A stretch of DNA of 64,000 nt, from positions 151,875 to 215,874 of the forward strand of contig CANRFF010000002.1 of assembly GCA_947629825.1 (NCBI GenBank). Direction: 5' to 3'. A program made the translations under genes and the position numbers. Below are positions 25,991 through 36,600 of this stretch, one piece after another; position 1 is the first letter of the stretch; each line of letters opens with the position of its first letter. This stretch comes from an uncultured Anaeroplasmataceae bacterium (lineage in GTDB: Bacteria > Bacillota_I > Bacilli_A > Acholeplasmatales > Anaeroplasmataceae). Under the pieces are notes generated by a model. The model ran no database searches. It was not told where the DNA came from and saw nothing but the letters and a program-made list of their open reading frames with translations.

Positions 25991-27387
25991 GTAAAGATTT
26001 GGATCATCTTGTCGGAGATTACAAATACGGGTTCAAAACGGAAACCGAATCGGTTCTGACTTCCGGCAAAGGCTTGTCCGAAAAAGTCATTCGTTTCATT
26101 TCCAAAGCGAAAAACGAACCGAAATGGATGGAAGAATTTCGTTTGAAATCATATGATTCTTTTCTGAAACAATCCAATCCGACATGGGGACCGGATTTGT
26201 CGGGAATCGATTTCGACGAATATACGTACTATATCAAATCGACGGAAAAAACGGAAAAAAAGTGGGAAGACGTTCCACCGGAGATTAAAGAAACGTTTGA
26301 GAAACTGGGAATTCCCGAAGCGGAAGCGAAATATTTATCCGGTTCTTCCACTCAATTCGAATCCGAAGTGGTTTATCACAACAATTTGAAAGAATTGGAT
26401 GATTTGGGTGTGATTTTCTGCGATACGGATACGGCTCTTCGGGAACATGAAGATTTGTTTCGCAAATATTTCGGCACTTTGGTTCCGCCGACAGACAATA
26501 AATATGCCGGTTTGAATTCGGCGGTATGGAGCGGAGGGTCGTTTATTTACGTTCCCAAAGGAGTGAAATTGAAAAAACCGGTTCAGTCTTATTTCCGAAT
26601 CAATTCCGAACGAATGGGTCAATTTGAAAGAACATTGATTATCGTCGATGACGATGCGGATATTCATTATGTGGAAGGATGTACGGCTCCGCAGTATTCG
26701 AAAGATTCTTTGCATGCGGCCGTCGTTGAAATTTTTGTCGGCAAAAGAGCGAAATGCCGGTATTCGACGGTACAGAATTGGTCGAACAATATTGTCAATC
26801 TGGTAACCAAAAGGGCTCTTGTCGATGACGACGGACAAATGGAGTGGATCGATGGAAATGTCGGTTCCGGATTGAATATGAAATATCCGGCATGCATTTT
26901 AAAAGGCAACCGCAGTAAAGGAACGACGGTATCTATTGCGTTTGCGGCCGAACATCAGATTCAGGATACCGGTGCCAAAATGATTCATTTGGGAGAAAAT
27001 TCTTCTTCAACGATCATTTCGAAATCCATTTGCCGAGGCGGTGGGAAAGTCAACTATCGAGGAACGGCTTCTTGCGGGCCGAAAGCCATCGGAGCCAGAA
27101 GTCATATCGAATGCGACACGTTGATTTTGGATGAATTTTCCACTTCCGATACGATTCCCACGAATATCGGTAAAAACAGCGATATGTATATCGAACATGA
27201 AGCGACGGTTTCGAAAGTCAACGAAGAACAGTTGTTTTATCTGATGAGTCGGGGATTGACGGAATCCGAAGCCACGGAAATGATTGTGATGGGCTTCATC
27301 GAACCGTTTTCGAAAGAACTTCCGATGGAATATGCGGTGGAACTGAACCGTCTGATCAAATTGGAAATGACGGATTCGATCGGATAA
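25987..27387 (+). CDS. sufB: Fe-S assembly scaffold subunit SufB
   Basis: SufB is the cluster-building subunit of the SufBC2D complex. The 466-residue length and motifs are standard: [64 protein letters not shown] with a conserved Cys, the [23 protein letters not shown] region, and the C-terminal [22 protein letters not shown]. It is joined to sufU by an ATGA overlap and is the last gene of the operon. Confidence 0.98.
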   Translation: MSKDLDHLVGDYKYGFKTETESVLTSGKGLSEKVIRFISKAKNEPKWMEEFRLKSYDSFLKQSNPTWGPDLSGIDFDEYTYYIKSTEKTEKKWEDVPPEIKETFEKLGIPEAEAKYLSGSSTQFESEVVYHNNLKELDDLGVIFCDTDTALREHEDLFRKYFGTLVPPTDNKYAGLNSAVWSGGSFIYVPKGVKLKKPVQSYFRINSERMGQFERTLIIVDDDADIHYVEGCTAPQYSKDSLHAAVVEIFVGKRAKCRYSTVQNWSNNIVNLVTKRALVDDDGQMEWIDGNVGSGLNMKYPACILKGNRSKGTTVSIAFAAEHQIQDTGAKMIHLGENSSSTIISKSICRGGGKVNYRGTASCGPKAIGARSHIECDTLILDEFSTSDTIPTNIGKNSDMYIEHEATVSKVNEEQLFYLMSRGLTESEATEMIVMGFIEPFSKELPMEYAVELNRLIKLEMTDSIG

Positions 27388-27428
27388 TATCGATAAAACG
27401 GAGTTTTTAAAGATACGTTTTGAGGTTT

Positions 27429-27444
27429 TTGGAGTTTTCTCCAA
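27429..27444. promoter_or_regulatory. Perfect TTGGAG palindrome upstream of the polysaccharide locus
   Basis: TTGGAGTTTTCTCCAA has two perfect 6-base arms around TTTT. No T-run follows on either strand, so it is unlikely to be a terminator. The same half-site recurs at 27530 and 27571 around the locus promoter, which suggests binding of one regulator, possibly the RpiR protein at 44527. Confidence 0.5.
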
Positions 27445-27471
27445 GAAAAAAAGAAAAACAATAAAAGTGAG

Positions 27472-27521
27472 ATAAAACCCTGAAAATAGGCGTAAATACT
27501 TGTTTTTGGGGTTTTATTTTT
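27472..27521 (+). terminator. Possible terminator of the suf operon
   Basis: ATAAAACCC (27472-27480) and GGGTTTTAT (27509-27517) form a 9-base stem around a 28-base loop and are followed by a short T-rich run. The large loop and AT-rich stem make it weak. Confidence 0.4.
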
Positions 27522-27529
27522 GTGTTTAA

Positions 27530-27577
27530 TTGGAGTAAATTTCAAAAATATTGTCAAAAAATGTTGAAACACTCCAA
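27530..27577. promoter_or_regulatory. Long interrupted inverted repeat overlapping the locus promoter (candidate operator)
   Basis: TTGGAGT (27530-27536) then TTTCAA (27540-27545) mirror TTGAAA (27564-27569) then ACTCCAA (27571-27577). The right inner arm is the -35 box itself, so a protein bound here would block RNA polymerase. With the palindrome at 27429 this makes four TTGGAG/CTCCAA half-sites in 150 bases. Confidence 0.55.
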
Positions 27578-27592
27578 AATTTGTGGTAAACT
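27564..27592 (+). promoter_or_regulatory. Promoter of the polysaccharide utilisation locus
   Basis: TTGAAA (27564-27569), a 17-base spacer and TAAACT (27587-27592). The leader to the GH88 start is about 75 bases. Confidence 0.6.
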
Positions 27593-27675
27593 GAAAATGA
27601 GAAAAAACGATAAGAATATTTTTGATTTTTGATAATAAGATTTTTGAAAAACGAAAGAAAGGAGGTTTGTATTTT

Positions 27676-28899
27676 GTGGGAATAACTTTTGAAAAAGTGA
27701 CTCGGACAGATTTGCGAACCCGACCGAAATTTTCAAAAGAAGACGTCCAAAAAACTCTGGATCAAGTAGTCCGCATTGTCGATCATATGATGCTTCGGTT
27801 CCATGACGATTGTTTTCCGTGCGCCTGCAGTAAAAATTATCGTTACGAGTCCGTCGGTAATTTATCGTGGAACTCCGAAAATTTCGACAGTGTTTGGACA
27901 ACTTCTTTTTGGACGGGAATCCTGTGGCTGATGTATGACTATACCGGACTGGATAAATATCGGTTGGAAGCGCAAAAACACTCGAAGTTATTTCGCCAAA
28001 GAATAGACAATTACTATCACAAGAACGAAGAAGAAGCGGGATTAAATCATCATGACGTCGGATTTCTTTATCTTTTAAGTACGGTTGCGGATTATAAACG
28101 GACCGGTTCCGAAGAAGCACTCGAAACCTCATTGAAAGCCGCGGAGTTGTTGTCGAAAAGATATATCGAACAGGCAAAAATCATACAGGCTTGGGGCGAT
28201 ATGCAAGATGAGAAACAACAGGGACGGATGATTATCGATTGTAATTTGAATATTCCTCTGCTTTATTTCGCATCGAATTTTGTAAAAGATGTTCCGTATT
28301 TCGATATGGCTTACAATCACGTGAAAAATGCATCCCGGTATATTGTAAGAAGCGACGCTTCGACGTATCACACGTATCATTTCGATATTCATACCGGAAA
28401 ACCGAAGTACGGTTCCACTCATCAGGGATTTTCCGATCAGTCCTGCTGGGCCCGTGGGCAAGCGTGGGGATTGATGGGATTTCCGATTTCGTATAAATAT
28501 GTCAAAGACGAAGAATTATTGAATGTGACCAAGTGTCTGGCCAACTATTTTATCAATCGTTTGCCTGAGGATTTCATTTGTAATTGGGATTTGATTTTTA
28601 CGGAAGAAGACGGGCAAAGGGATACCAGTGCTGCGGCGATTGCGGCAATCGGTTTCAGTGAGTTGTTGAAATATCTGCCGGTGGCGGACGAATCGAGGGT
28701 GTTATACGAAAATGCCTGTCTTGCGATTGCGAAGAGTTTGTCGGAAAAATATATGGGAACCAATCAGGAAGGAATCCTGAAAAGCGGAGTATATTTTTAT
28801 AACGATCACTTGGGCGTCGATGAATATTTGATTTTTGGAGACTATTTTTTTGTAGAGTTGTTGATGCGACTATATAAAGATTGGGATTCATTTTGGTAG
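27676..28899 (+). CDS. Unsaturated glucuronyl hydrolase, GH88
   Basis: GH88 enzymes cleave the 4,5-unsaturated uronate from oligosaccharides made by polysaccharide lyases. The GTG start sits 10 bases after AAAGGAGG and gives 407 residues without signal peptide, so it works in the cytoplasm. The two catalytic aspartates are present with exactly the 61-residue spacing of Bacillus UGL: Asp127 in HHDVGFLY and Asp188 in GRMIIDCNLNIPLL. WTTSFWTGILWLMYD and SCWARGQAWGLMGF complete the alpha/alpha barrel signature. First gene of the locus. Confidence 0.93.
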   Translation: MGITFEKVTRTDLRTRPKFSKEDVQKTLDQVVRIVDHMMLRFHDDCFPCACSKNYRYESVGNLSWNSENFDSVWTTSFWTGILWLMYDYTGLDKYRLEAQKHSKLFRQRIDNYYHKNEEEAGLNHHDVGFLYLLSTVADYKRTGSEEALETSLKAAELLSKRYIEQAKIIQAWGDMQDEKQQGRMIIDCNLNIPLLYFASNFVKDVPYFDMAYNHVKNASRYIVRSDASTYHTYHFDIHTGKPKYGSTHQGFSDQSCWARGQAWGLMGFPISYKYVKDEELLNVTKCLANYFINRLPEDFICNWDLIFTEEDGQRDTSAAAIAAIGFSELLKYLPVADESRVLYENACLAIAKSLSEKYMGTNQEGILKSGVYFYNDHLGVDEYLIFGDYFFVELLMRLYKDWDSFW

Positions 28900-28907
28900 G
28901 AGGTCAT

Positions 28908-29828
28908 ATGGCGAGAGTAAAAAAATTTTTTAAATATCATTGGCAAATTTTGATTTTGTTTTTACCGGCGTTTCTTTGGATGATTTTATTTGTCTATACG
29001 CCATTTATAGAAAACATCATTATGTCTTTGCAGGATTACAGTGTCAGCAAAGGAATTCTGGGAAGTAAATTTGTCGGATTGAAAAACTATAAAGATTTCT
29101 TTATGATGAAAGACTTTTTCCGTCTTCTCGGGAACACCCTGCTTCTCAATTTATTGATTTTGGTCATCGGGTTTCCGGCAGCGATTTTACTGGCCATTAT
29201 GATTTACGAATCCCGCAGTAAAGTGGTCAAAGGAATTGCTCAGACGACATCGTTTTTGCCGTTTTTCATTTCGGCCGTTGTCGTTTGTAATATGACGATT
29301 GAATTTTTGAAGCAGGATACGGGAATGATTGTGAATATTCTTTCGTGGTTCGGAGTTCCCAAGCAGAACTTATTGAATAATACGAAAGCATTTCGATGGA
29401 TTTATGCCATTATGGAGTTATGGCAAACCATCGGGTATAATTCTTTGATTTATCTGGCGGCGTTATCGGCGATTGATACGTCTTTATATGAAGCGGCTTC
29501 GATTGACGGTGCCGGAAAAATCAGACAAACCATGCATGTCACATTACCGGGCATTGCTCCGACCATTATTATTACTTTGATTTTGAAAGTCGGAAAGATT
29601 TTATCGATGGGGTATGAAAAGGTGTTGTTGTTACAGACCATCGACAACAAGCCGGTTTCGGAAATTATCAGTACTTATGTATATAACGTCAGTCTGAATC
29701 CTATGGTTGGTCAGCCGAATTACGGGCTTGCCGCAACCATCGGATTATTTGACGCTGTTGTAGCCATTGTCTTGGTAGCGATCGTCAACCGGATTGCCAA
29801 GAAAGTTTCCGATACTCAATTATGGTAG
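28908..29828 (+). CDS. ABC transporter permease, LplB/AlgM1-like
   Basis: The ATG behind TAGGAGG gives 306 residues with six membrane segments. The permease EAA loop is visible as YEAASIDGAGKIRQTMHVTLPGIAPTI (about residues 200-226), and the N-terminal WQILILFLPAFLWMILFVYTPF and SLQDYSVSKGILGSKFVGLKNY are typical of the carbohydrate-importer subfamily with LplB and AlgM1. With the permease at 29837, the binding protein at 38264 and the ATPase at 49030 it would import oligosaccharides released by the surface lyases. Confidence 0.92.
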   Translation: MARVKKFFKYHWQILILFLPAFLWMILFVYTPFIENIIMSLQDYSVSKGILGSKFVGLKNYKDFFMMKDFFRLLGNTLLLNLLILVIGFPAAILLAIMIYESRSKVVKGIAQTTSFLPFFISAVVVCNMTIEFLKQDTGMIVNILSWFGVPKQNLLNNTKAFRWIYAIMELWQTIGYNSLIYLAALSAIDTSLYEAASIDGAGKIRQTMHVTLPGIAPTIIITLILKVGKILSMGYEKVLLLQTIDNKPVSEIISTYVYNVSLNPMVGQPNYGLAATIGLFDAVVAIVLVAIVNRIAKKVSDTQLW

Positions 29829-29836
29829 GTGAGAAT

Positions 29837-30688
29837 ATGAAATTTAAAACAGATAAAATCCTTGGCATTTTAAACAATGCGTTACTGATTGTCTTTTCAT
29901 TGATGATGATTTATCCGATTTATTATATTTTTATATCTGCGGTCAGTGATCCCGTTTTGTTCAGAAAGGCGATCAACAACAATGAATTCTTATTGATTCC
30001 GCAAGGGTTTACCATGGAATATTTGATGGTTCACCTGCAAAATGTCGAAATCTGGCGAGCGTATGGAAATACCATTCTGTATACGGTTTTGGGAACGGCA
30101 GTCAGTTTGTTTATCAGTATTACCTGTGCTTATGTTCTTTCGCGAAAAGGAATGAAAATCATCAAAGTGATGACGATTATGGTGGTTTTGACGATGTGGT
30201 TGAAACCGGGAATGATTGCGACGTATATGAACATCGAACAACTTGGGTTGATCGGAAGTATTTCCGGAGTCATTTTCCCGTTTGCCTTTTCGGCGTTCAA
30301 TGTCATTTTGTTGAGAACATATTTTGCGGGAATTCCCAAAGATATCGACGAATCCGCCCAAATCGATGGAGCATCGGATTTTCGCTTGTTGACAAGTATT
30401 TACATTCCTTCCAGCGGACCTGCGATTACAACCGTCGGTTTGTTTTATGCGATTGATCGTTGGAACGGATACTTTTGGTCGGAATTGGTTTTACACAAAG
30501 ATTCGTTGTATCCGCTGCAAGTTTTGGTGAAGAAAATGTTGCAGCAAACCGGAGAATCCGGAAATTTATTTGAAGGGGTAGTATCGGCATACGCCCTGAT
30601 TATTATTGCGATAGTACCGATTATGATTATTTTCCCATTTATTCAAAAGTATTTCAAAAAGGGAGTCATGGTTGGTTCCGTCAAATAA
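29837..30688 (+). CDS. ABC transporter permease, LplC/AlgM2-like
   Basis: The start at the ATG behind TAGGTGAG gives 283 residues with six membrane segments. The EAA-like loop reads DESAQIDGASDFRLLTSIYIPSSGPAI (about residues 175-200). LLIPQGFTMEYLMVHLQN and the C-terminal YFKKGVMVGSVK are typical of the second permease of this importer class. It starts 8 bases after its partner and forms the transmembrane heterodimer with it. Confidence 0.92.
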   Translation: MKFKTDKILGILNNALLIVFSLMMIYPIYYIFISAVSDPVLFRKAINNNEFLLIPQGFTMEYLMVHLQNVEIWRAYGNTILYTVLGTAVSLFISITCAYVLSRKGMKIIKVMTIMVVLTMWLKPGMIATYMNIEQLGLIGSISGVIFPFAFSAFNVILLRTYFAGIPKDIDESAQIDGASDFRLLTSIYIPSSGPAITTVGLFYAIDRWNGYFWSELVLHKDSLYPLQVLVKKMLQQTGESGNLFEGVVSAYALIIIAIVPIMIIFPFIQKYFKKGVMVGSVK

Positions 30689-30705
30689 AAAAGGAGGAGA
30701 AAAAT

Positions 30706-32778
30706 ATGAAAAAATTACTTTTAAGTGTTTCTTTGTTGGGAATTACTTTATTGAGTTTGACCGGCAAAGTACAAGCGGCCGAAAATTTTACTTTCGAGCA
30801 GAATTTCACTTGGAATGAAGAAGACCATGAAGTCGGTACTCCAAGCGGATCAAATAAGTGGAACGTGTATTCGGTATCTCCGAGCGGAACCGAAAACACA
30901 CCGACGCTTTCCATTTTAAACGAAGAAGACGGCATCTTGCGTTTTTACACGAAAGCAAAAGCCGAAGAAGATGCGGAAACCCAAATTCGTTTTCAGAAAA
31001 ACGGCGGTGCCAAAAATTTATTTGATGACGACGGCAAAAGTATAGTAATCAAATCCCGTTTCCGTTTTGACAAAACATATCGAAAAGGGGTGAAAATTTT
31101 TTTTGCCGGCGGTGAAATCAATACAGCCTCCAAAACATATAAAGTTTTGGAAATGACGGGAACAGAATTTGCTTATAATTGGAGCGGCGGAAGTGATCAG
31201 AAAATCACGAATAAAACGACGCCTGCGACAAATGTATGGCATGATCTGATTGTCGTGTTGAAAGATAACGAAGGAAGTTGCGATCATGTCTATACTTATT
31301 TGGATCAAGAGTTGATTTACGATACCGATTTGAATTCTGATGATGAACTGACGGGTCTTTCGAATTTGATGTTTTATAATTCGAAATCAGGAAATACACC
31401 GGAATTCAATTGGGATTTCGATTATGTGAAAGTCGGAGAATATAACGGTGCAACCGCCACCAATCCCGCCGATCAAACGGTTAAAGAAGGCGAAGATTTC
31501 GAAATGAAACCGCAACTGACCGGAACAAATCCGGATTATGATGCCAGCGTAAGCGATTATCAGGTTTCGATTCCGGTGGACTCTCAGTCCAAATTGTCTT
31601 ATTCCGAAGGGAAATTTCATGCTCTTCAGAAAACCGATACGCCGATTACGGTCACCTTTGATTTTATCGATCCGCTGATTTCCGATGTTACCGCTCAGGT
31701 AACAATCGAACAGGCAACAACGGTTACCAATATTCAGTCCGCTTCGGTGGTTCGGGAAGATCGAATTCAACTAGTCAAGGGAGAAACATTCTCTTTGGAT
31801 TCCGTGTTTAAAGCCATTCCGCAAGAAGCCGACAATACTACGTTGGAATATGAATCGGATCAACCGGCATTTACCGTTGCCGGAAATACTTTAACGGCAG
31901 TCAGTGCGGGAACGGGAACACTTACCGTAAAGTCACAGGCCAATCCATCTGTGAAAAAAGAAATAACCGTAACGGTTTTAGATGGCGTTTTTGGTAATTT
32001 GAATCAGTTTGAAGCCAAATCCGTAGCGGATGATACGTCATCTGATAGCGATAAAAAGACACTTGCTTATGGCGGTAAAACATTTGTTCCGACGTCGGTT
32101 GATACGGATACGATTTACGGAAATGTTTTAAAATTTACGGGTCAGGCAAACGGTGGTTCTCACTATGATTGTTGGCTTTCTTCCGATTTGCATGAGAACA
32201 AAGATTATAAATTGACCGGTTGGGTAAAAATGGCCGGTAGCGGTTCGGGGACTGCCGAAATCAAATTGATGCCTTACTATTTTGGGGACAACTCGGCGAA
32301 AGGTTACGTTTCTCAACAAGCACCTTATTACAGTGCTTTGAAACTGACTGCAAGTCAGGCCGGTAGCGATTGGTATTATTTTGAAACCGCCGCTGTCAAT
32401 TTCGATAAGAGCGGGTTTGCCGATTTAGAATTTGTTTCGGTGGGATTGAAAACCGAAATCGGTGTTTATAATACGTCGGCAACGCAAACGATTTCTTTTG
32501 CCCATTTGGCACTGTCCGAACAGACTTCGGTTCAAAATTCGACCGGATTCCGAGTTCAGATCGATGGAAACACATATTCTTCCGATACGATTACTTTGAC
32601 CGGTCATGCCAAGGGAAGTCAGATTACGGTATCGGCATTACCGATTCCTTCGACTTCCGCTTTGAATTTGTCATTAGAAGAAGAAAATCCTTCCGGTTTG
32701 ATTACCATTGAAGGAACGACGATTACCTTGAATGATTCCGGTGTTGCGACGGTAAAAATCATAGGGGGGGGGTTGTAA
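30706..32778 (+). CDS. Secreted multi-domain carbohydrate-binding surface protein, N-terminal part (interrupted at G9 tract)
   Basis: The 690 residues begin with a signal peptide (cleavage after KVQA, about residue 24) behind GGAGGAG. A LamG/concanavalin-like sandwich follows (about 27-245, with WHDLIVVLKD and FNWDFDYVKVGEY), then Big-type Ig-like repeats (about 250-427), a jelly-roll module like CBM4/9 (about 430-610: NKDYKLTGWVKMAGSGSGTAEI) and the start of another Big domain. The frame ends at TTG TAA right after nine G bases. With one more G (or two fewer) it would continue in frame into the segment at 32772-33644, which has two more Big repeats and a membrane anchor. No catalytic domain was recognised, so it probably binds polysaccharide. 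Confidence 0.85.
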   Translation: MKKLLLSVSLLGITLLSLTGKVQAAENFTFEQNFTWNEEDHEVGTPSGSNKWNVYSVSPSGTENTPTLSILNEEDGILRFYTKAKAEEDAETQIRFQKNGGAKNLFDDDGKSIVIKSRFRFDKTYRKGVKIFFAGGEINTASKTYKVLEMTGTEFAYNWSGGSDQKITNKTTPATNVWHDLIVVLKDNEGSCDHVYTYLDQELIYDTDLNSDDELTGLSNLMFYNSKSGNTPEFNWDFDYVKVGEYNGATATNPADQTVKEGEDFEMKPQLTGTNPDYDASVSDYQVSIPVDSQSKLSYSEGKFHALQKTDTPITVTFDFIDPLISDVTAQVTIEQATTVTNIQSASVVREDRIQLVKGETFSLDSVFKAIPQEADNTTLEYESDQPAFTVAGNTLTAVSAGTGTLTVKSQANPSVKKEITVTVLDGVFGNLNQFEAKSVADDTSSDSDKKTLAYGGKTFVPTSVDTDTIYGNVLKFTGQANGGSHYDCWLSSDLHENKDYKLTGWVKMAGSGSGTAEIKLMPYYFGDNSAKGYVSQQAPYYSALKLTASQAGSDWYYFETAAVNFDKSGFADLEFVSVGLKTEIGVYNTSATQTISFAHLALSEQTSVQNSTGFRVQIDGNTYSSDTITLTGHAKGSQITVSALPIPSTSALNLSLEEENPSGLITIEGTTITLNDSGVATVKIIGGGL
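32764..32772 (+). repeat. Homopolymeric G9 tract within a coding region
   Basis: Nine consecutive G bases encode GGG GGG GGG and are followed four bases later by an in-frame TAA. No other G run of this length was seen in the window; the rest reach about five. Tracts of 8 or more G slip during replication and are typical phase-variation switches in other bacteria. Confidence 0.9.
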
Positions 32779-33644
32779 AGACGCTCTCCATCGAGATTTC
32801 CAATCCGGCAACATCGGTCAGTGCAGAACAAAACGTATCTATTGATTTATCCAGTAAAAACAACTCCTATTCTTTGACTATCGAACCGGCCGGTGCAACG
32901 TCGGTGTTCAATGTTCGGGTAGAAGACGATACGATTTGTACGGCAGAAATTGTCGAGGGAAAACTTTATATCGTACCGAAAGCGGCCGGAACGACCAAAG
33001 TTACGGTTTATTCTCAGGACGATGAAAATGTCAAAGTGGAAATCAATGTTACGGTTACGGAACCGGTAAAAGAACCGACGATTACCGTTAAAGAAGAAAA
33101 TGTCGTTATGGAAAAAGACGGCTCTTATGTGATTGAAGCCTCCACCGATTCCGGTTCGATTGAATATTCGTCATCGGATACATCCATTGCGACGGTGAAT
33201 GCCAATGGGGAAGTTACGGCGGTTGGCGTCGGAACTTGTACCATTACCATCAAAGTCGGGAATGTTACCAAAACCATTCAGATTACCGTAGGTGTGAAAG
33301 CAACGGGATTGACGATTCCGGATTCAACGGTTTCATTGAAGAAGAACCAAGAATATCGGATTCGGGCGACAGCGACTCCGGACAATACGACACAAACGAT
33401 TTCTTATGAATCTTCGGATACCAAAGTGGTTACCGTGGATTCTTCGGGAAAAGTAGTGGCTGTCGGTACCGGAACTGCCAAAGTTACCGTTCGTATCGGT
33501 GATATTACGAAAGTCATCAGCTTTACGGTAACGGAATCTTCCAATCAGATGCTTTACATTATTTTGGGAGTCATCGGCGGCGTTGTTGTCTTGGCGGCTG
33601 CCTCTTTCGGAGTGGTTTGGTTTGTAAAGAAAAGAAAAAAATAA
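32772..33644 (+). CDS. C-terminal part of the surface protein in the -1 frame: Big2 repeats and membrane anchor
   Basis: This frame continues the preceding protein directly after the G9 tract, as VVKTLSIEISNPATSV. It holds an Ig-like stretch, two close Big2 repeats (SSDTSIATVNANGEVTAVGVG and SSDTKVVTVDSSGKVVAVGTG), then a single C-terminal membrane helix (IILGVIGGVVVLAAASFGVVWF) and the tail VKKRKK. There is no start codon near the junction with a ribosome site; a TTG at 32874 has none. The segment is therefore expressed only through slippage, frameshifting or a changed tract length. It may also reflect a sequencing error at the homopolymer. Confidence 0.75.
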   Translation, partial: VVKTLSIEISNPATSVSAEQNVSIDLSSKNNSYSLTIEPAGATSVFNVRVEDDTICTAEIVEGKLYIVPKAAGTTKVTVYSQDDENVKVEINVTVTEPVKEPTITVKEENVVMEKDGSYVIEASTDSGSIEYSSSDTSIATVNANGEVTAVGVGTCTITIKVGNVTKTIQITVGVKATGLTIPDSTVSLKKNQEYRIRATATPDNTTQTISYESSDTKVVTVDSSGKVVAVGTGTAKVTVRIGDITKVISFTVTESSNQMLYIILGVIGGVVVLAAASFGVVWFVKKRKK

Positions 33645-33659
33645 TCAAAGGAGAAAATC

Positions 33660-36600
33660 ATGCGAGATAAACCTAAAAAGATAAGTATTTTCTGTATTCT
33701 TCTTGCATTGATTGCGATGATTGGTATCGGTTGCTTTTTCTCTTTGAAAGGAGAGGCGGAGACACGGGAACGTGCTCTGTCTCTTTCTCAAGAGATGGAA
33801 ATCGAAGTGGCCGAAGAAGTTCCGATTACTTTTATGCCGTATGTTTCGGAATCCGATAAGCAGACGATGGAATGGTCGCTTTCGGAGGAAGGTGTCGTTT
33901 ATCTGACGAAAACCAAATATAAACTGATTGCGCTGAAAGCCGGCGAAACGACGTTGACCGTACAGTCCGAACAATATTATTCAACCGTTCATATCAAGGT
34001 TCGATATCAAAATCTTTTTGAACGGGGAAATTTCGAAAACTTGGATTCGGGAATGATTTGGGAAGTATCCAATCAGGAGTTGGGAGGCTGGAGATTATAT
34101 ACCGGAGGAAGTCCGGTCGCCGAAAATCAATTGGTCGAAGTATTGGATGACAATGGAAACAAAGTCATTCATTTCCGTCATCCGACGACTCCGCATACGT
34201 CGGTGTTGTATCAACAAATCGGCGGGCTTTCCGGCGGACAATATTATGTCACTGCCAAAATGAAAGGAACCGATGTTGAAAAAGATGCTTATGTACGAGT
34301 CAATCAGGGAAACAAATGGGGACTGACGCAAACGACAAAAGTCAAAGGAACGTTCGACTGGGAAACATATACTTCGGATATTGTCCGTTTGGATGAGGGG
34401 GAAAAATTAAAAGTGGAACTCTATTTTTCCGCCAATACCGGAGAAGTCTATTTTGACGATGTTCAGGTCTTTAAAGTCATTACGTCCGAATACAATTCCT
34501 TTACGGTTTCCGCAAGCAAGTCTTATCGGAATTCTTCCGAAAAACCGGCAGCGTTGAAACAGCCGAACCACATCGGCAAAATGGAAGTCGGCGACAAAGT
34601 TCAGTTGATGTGTGAAACGTATCCGCAATCTCAAATCGATTATGATTACAGTTATTCCGTTGAAGACCATGAAATTCTTTCGGTGGTTTCCTATGGGGAA
34701 AATGCGGGAGAATTGACGGCTCTGAAAAACGGCGTTACGAATGTCGACGTTACGGATCGCTATGGGAATCATAAAAAAATTCTGGTGGCTGTCGGGAAAG
34801 AAAACGGAATTTGGGCATCCATAGAGGGAATCGGTGAAGAAAGTTTTGTCGCAGGCAAAGAAGATACGACGAAAAAAATCAAAATTCAATGTGAAAGTTC
34901 GCAGTTTGAACTTTATAAATACAGTAATGCTCAACACGGAAATTATTATATTGAAAATCAAACGGTGATTTATACACCGGCACAGGATTATTACACTCAA
35001 AACGGTTCGGAAGAATTTTTTGAAATCCTCGTTTATTCCGGGGACGGATTTTGTATTTTACCGATTCATATCCGAATCGAAGGAGTCGACGATCCATGTA
35101 CGATTGTGGATTATTGGCACAGTACACCTAAAAATACGCCTCTTCGGTGGAGTGAATCGGCAGAAAGAAAACATACGGCGATCACCTCGGAGGGTTCTTA
35201 TTTCAATGGCGGGTATCTGCAAGTCAGTTCCTATGACGTGGAAGTACTGTATCCTCAAACGAAAAACATTCCGACTGCTCAACTGCAAGCCAAAACCGAG
35301 GCCTATCGGAAAATCTTGGGAAAAAGTACGGACGGAAGTCTTACGATTTCAACGGCCAACGGCGGTACGGTTCAACTTCGTTTTGACGGAGTGGCCCAGC
35401 AGATTCAGGATCGGTATTACGACAGTCAGAAGAAAATCATTTTCGGTATTTGTTATGACTATACTCCGAAAGACGGATTTGTCGGATATGACACTTTCGA
35501 TTTGGTCATTCAAAACGGAGAAGAATCCATTACGGTTACCAATACCGTATATGTGTTACCGGCGGTAGAAGATTTCAAATTCGATTCTTTGAATTTCGAC
35601 GGAATTTATTTGCTGACGAACGATCAATGGCTTTCCGAAGTTCGTGCCGGTTATGCCGATAAGGATCCTTATATTACGACGTGGGTCGATGTCTATGCGA
35701 AAAACTTTGCGAATTTCGTTCCGTCCGGGGTTCCGGCGGATTCCAGAAGTTATTTGGAACAGTTGGCGATTTTATATCAAGTGACGAAAGATCGGAAATA
35801 TTTTGAGTTGTGTTGGCAACAAATGGAAGCCATTGTCAAGGACGAAGAATACAGTAAAAACGGCACCCGCAGATTGTCATGGGGAGAAGATTCCAATGGA
35901 TTTTTGGATGCCGCCATGGTGACTTACAGTGTCGGATTTGCGTATAGCTATATCAAAAACGAATTGACGGCTGAACAAAAACAAATCGTGATGAAAGCAA
36001 TGTACGAAGAAGGCTTTTACTGGTTTGAGAATTTGAACAATGTGAATGTTTTGTTACACGGGAACAACCATAATCTCTTGATTTGTTGTGACTTGGCTTT
36101 GGCGGCGTTTGCGGCGATGAGTTATGATCAAACGATTTCGGGAACCGTTCTTTCCAAAAATGATTCTTATGAAAATCTGAATGTCAGAGAAATGTCCGCC
36201 CAGACGATTATGACGGCGTTTAAATACCTGCAAATCGCTTTGGTTCACTATTCGGATTCCGGTGGTTTTCCGGAAGGTCCGGCCTATTCGATTTACGCTC
36301 ACAAAAATATGGTTTCTTTGCTGGCAACACTATACAATCTGTATGGCGAAACGAACGGAAAAATCAATTCGTTCGGTCTCAGTGATATTCCGGGCATTAT
36401 GAATTATACGAATTACCCGTTATATACTTCCAGCCCGAATTACTATACGTTTTATTATGCAGAAAGCGAATATTCCAACAATCAACCGTCTCTGTTATGG
36501 TATGCCAGATATGATGAATCGCAAATCAATGCGGCGGTTTTAAGCAAAATGGCCAATGCGAACGAACAATACAATATTTTAAACCTTTTGTGGTATACTC

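Noticed and set aside
27429-27444. TTGGAG hairpin as a terminator of the suf operon
   Set aside because: An A-rich run rather than a T-run follows on the plus strand, and no T-run follows on the minus strand. An operator is a better reading.
32874-32876. TTG as an independent start for the downstream half of the interrupted surface protein
   Set aside because: No ribosome site precedes it, the product would begin inside an Ig-like domain without a signal peptide, and the homologous frame extends back to the G tract.
30706-33644. Simple pseudogene call for the surface protein
   Set aside because: Both parts are otherwise intact and the only lesion sits exactly at a nine-base homopolymer, so phase variation or a sequencing error is more likely than decay.
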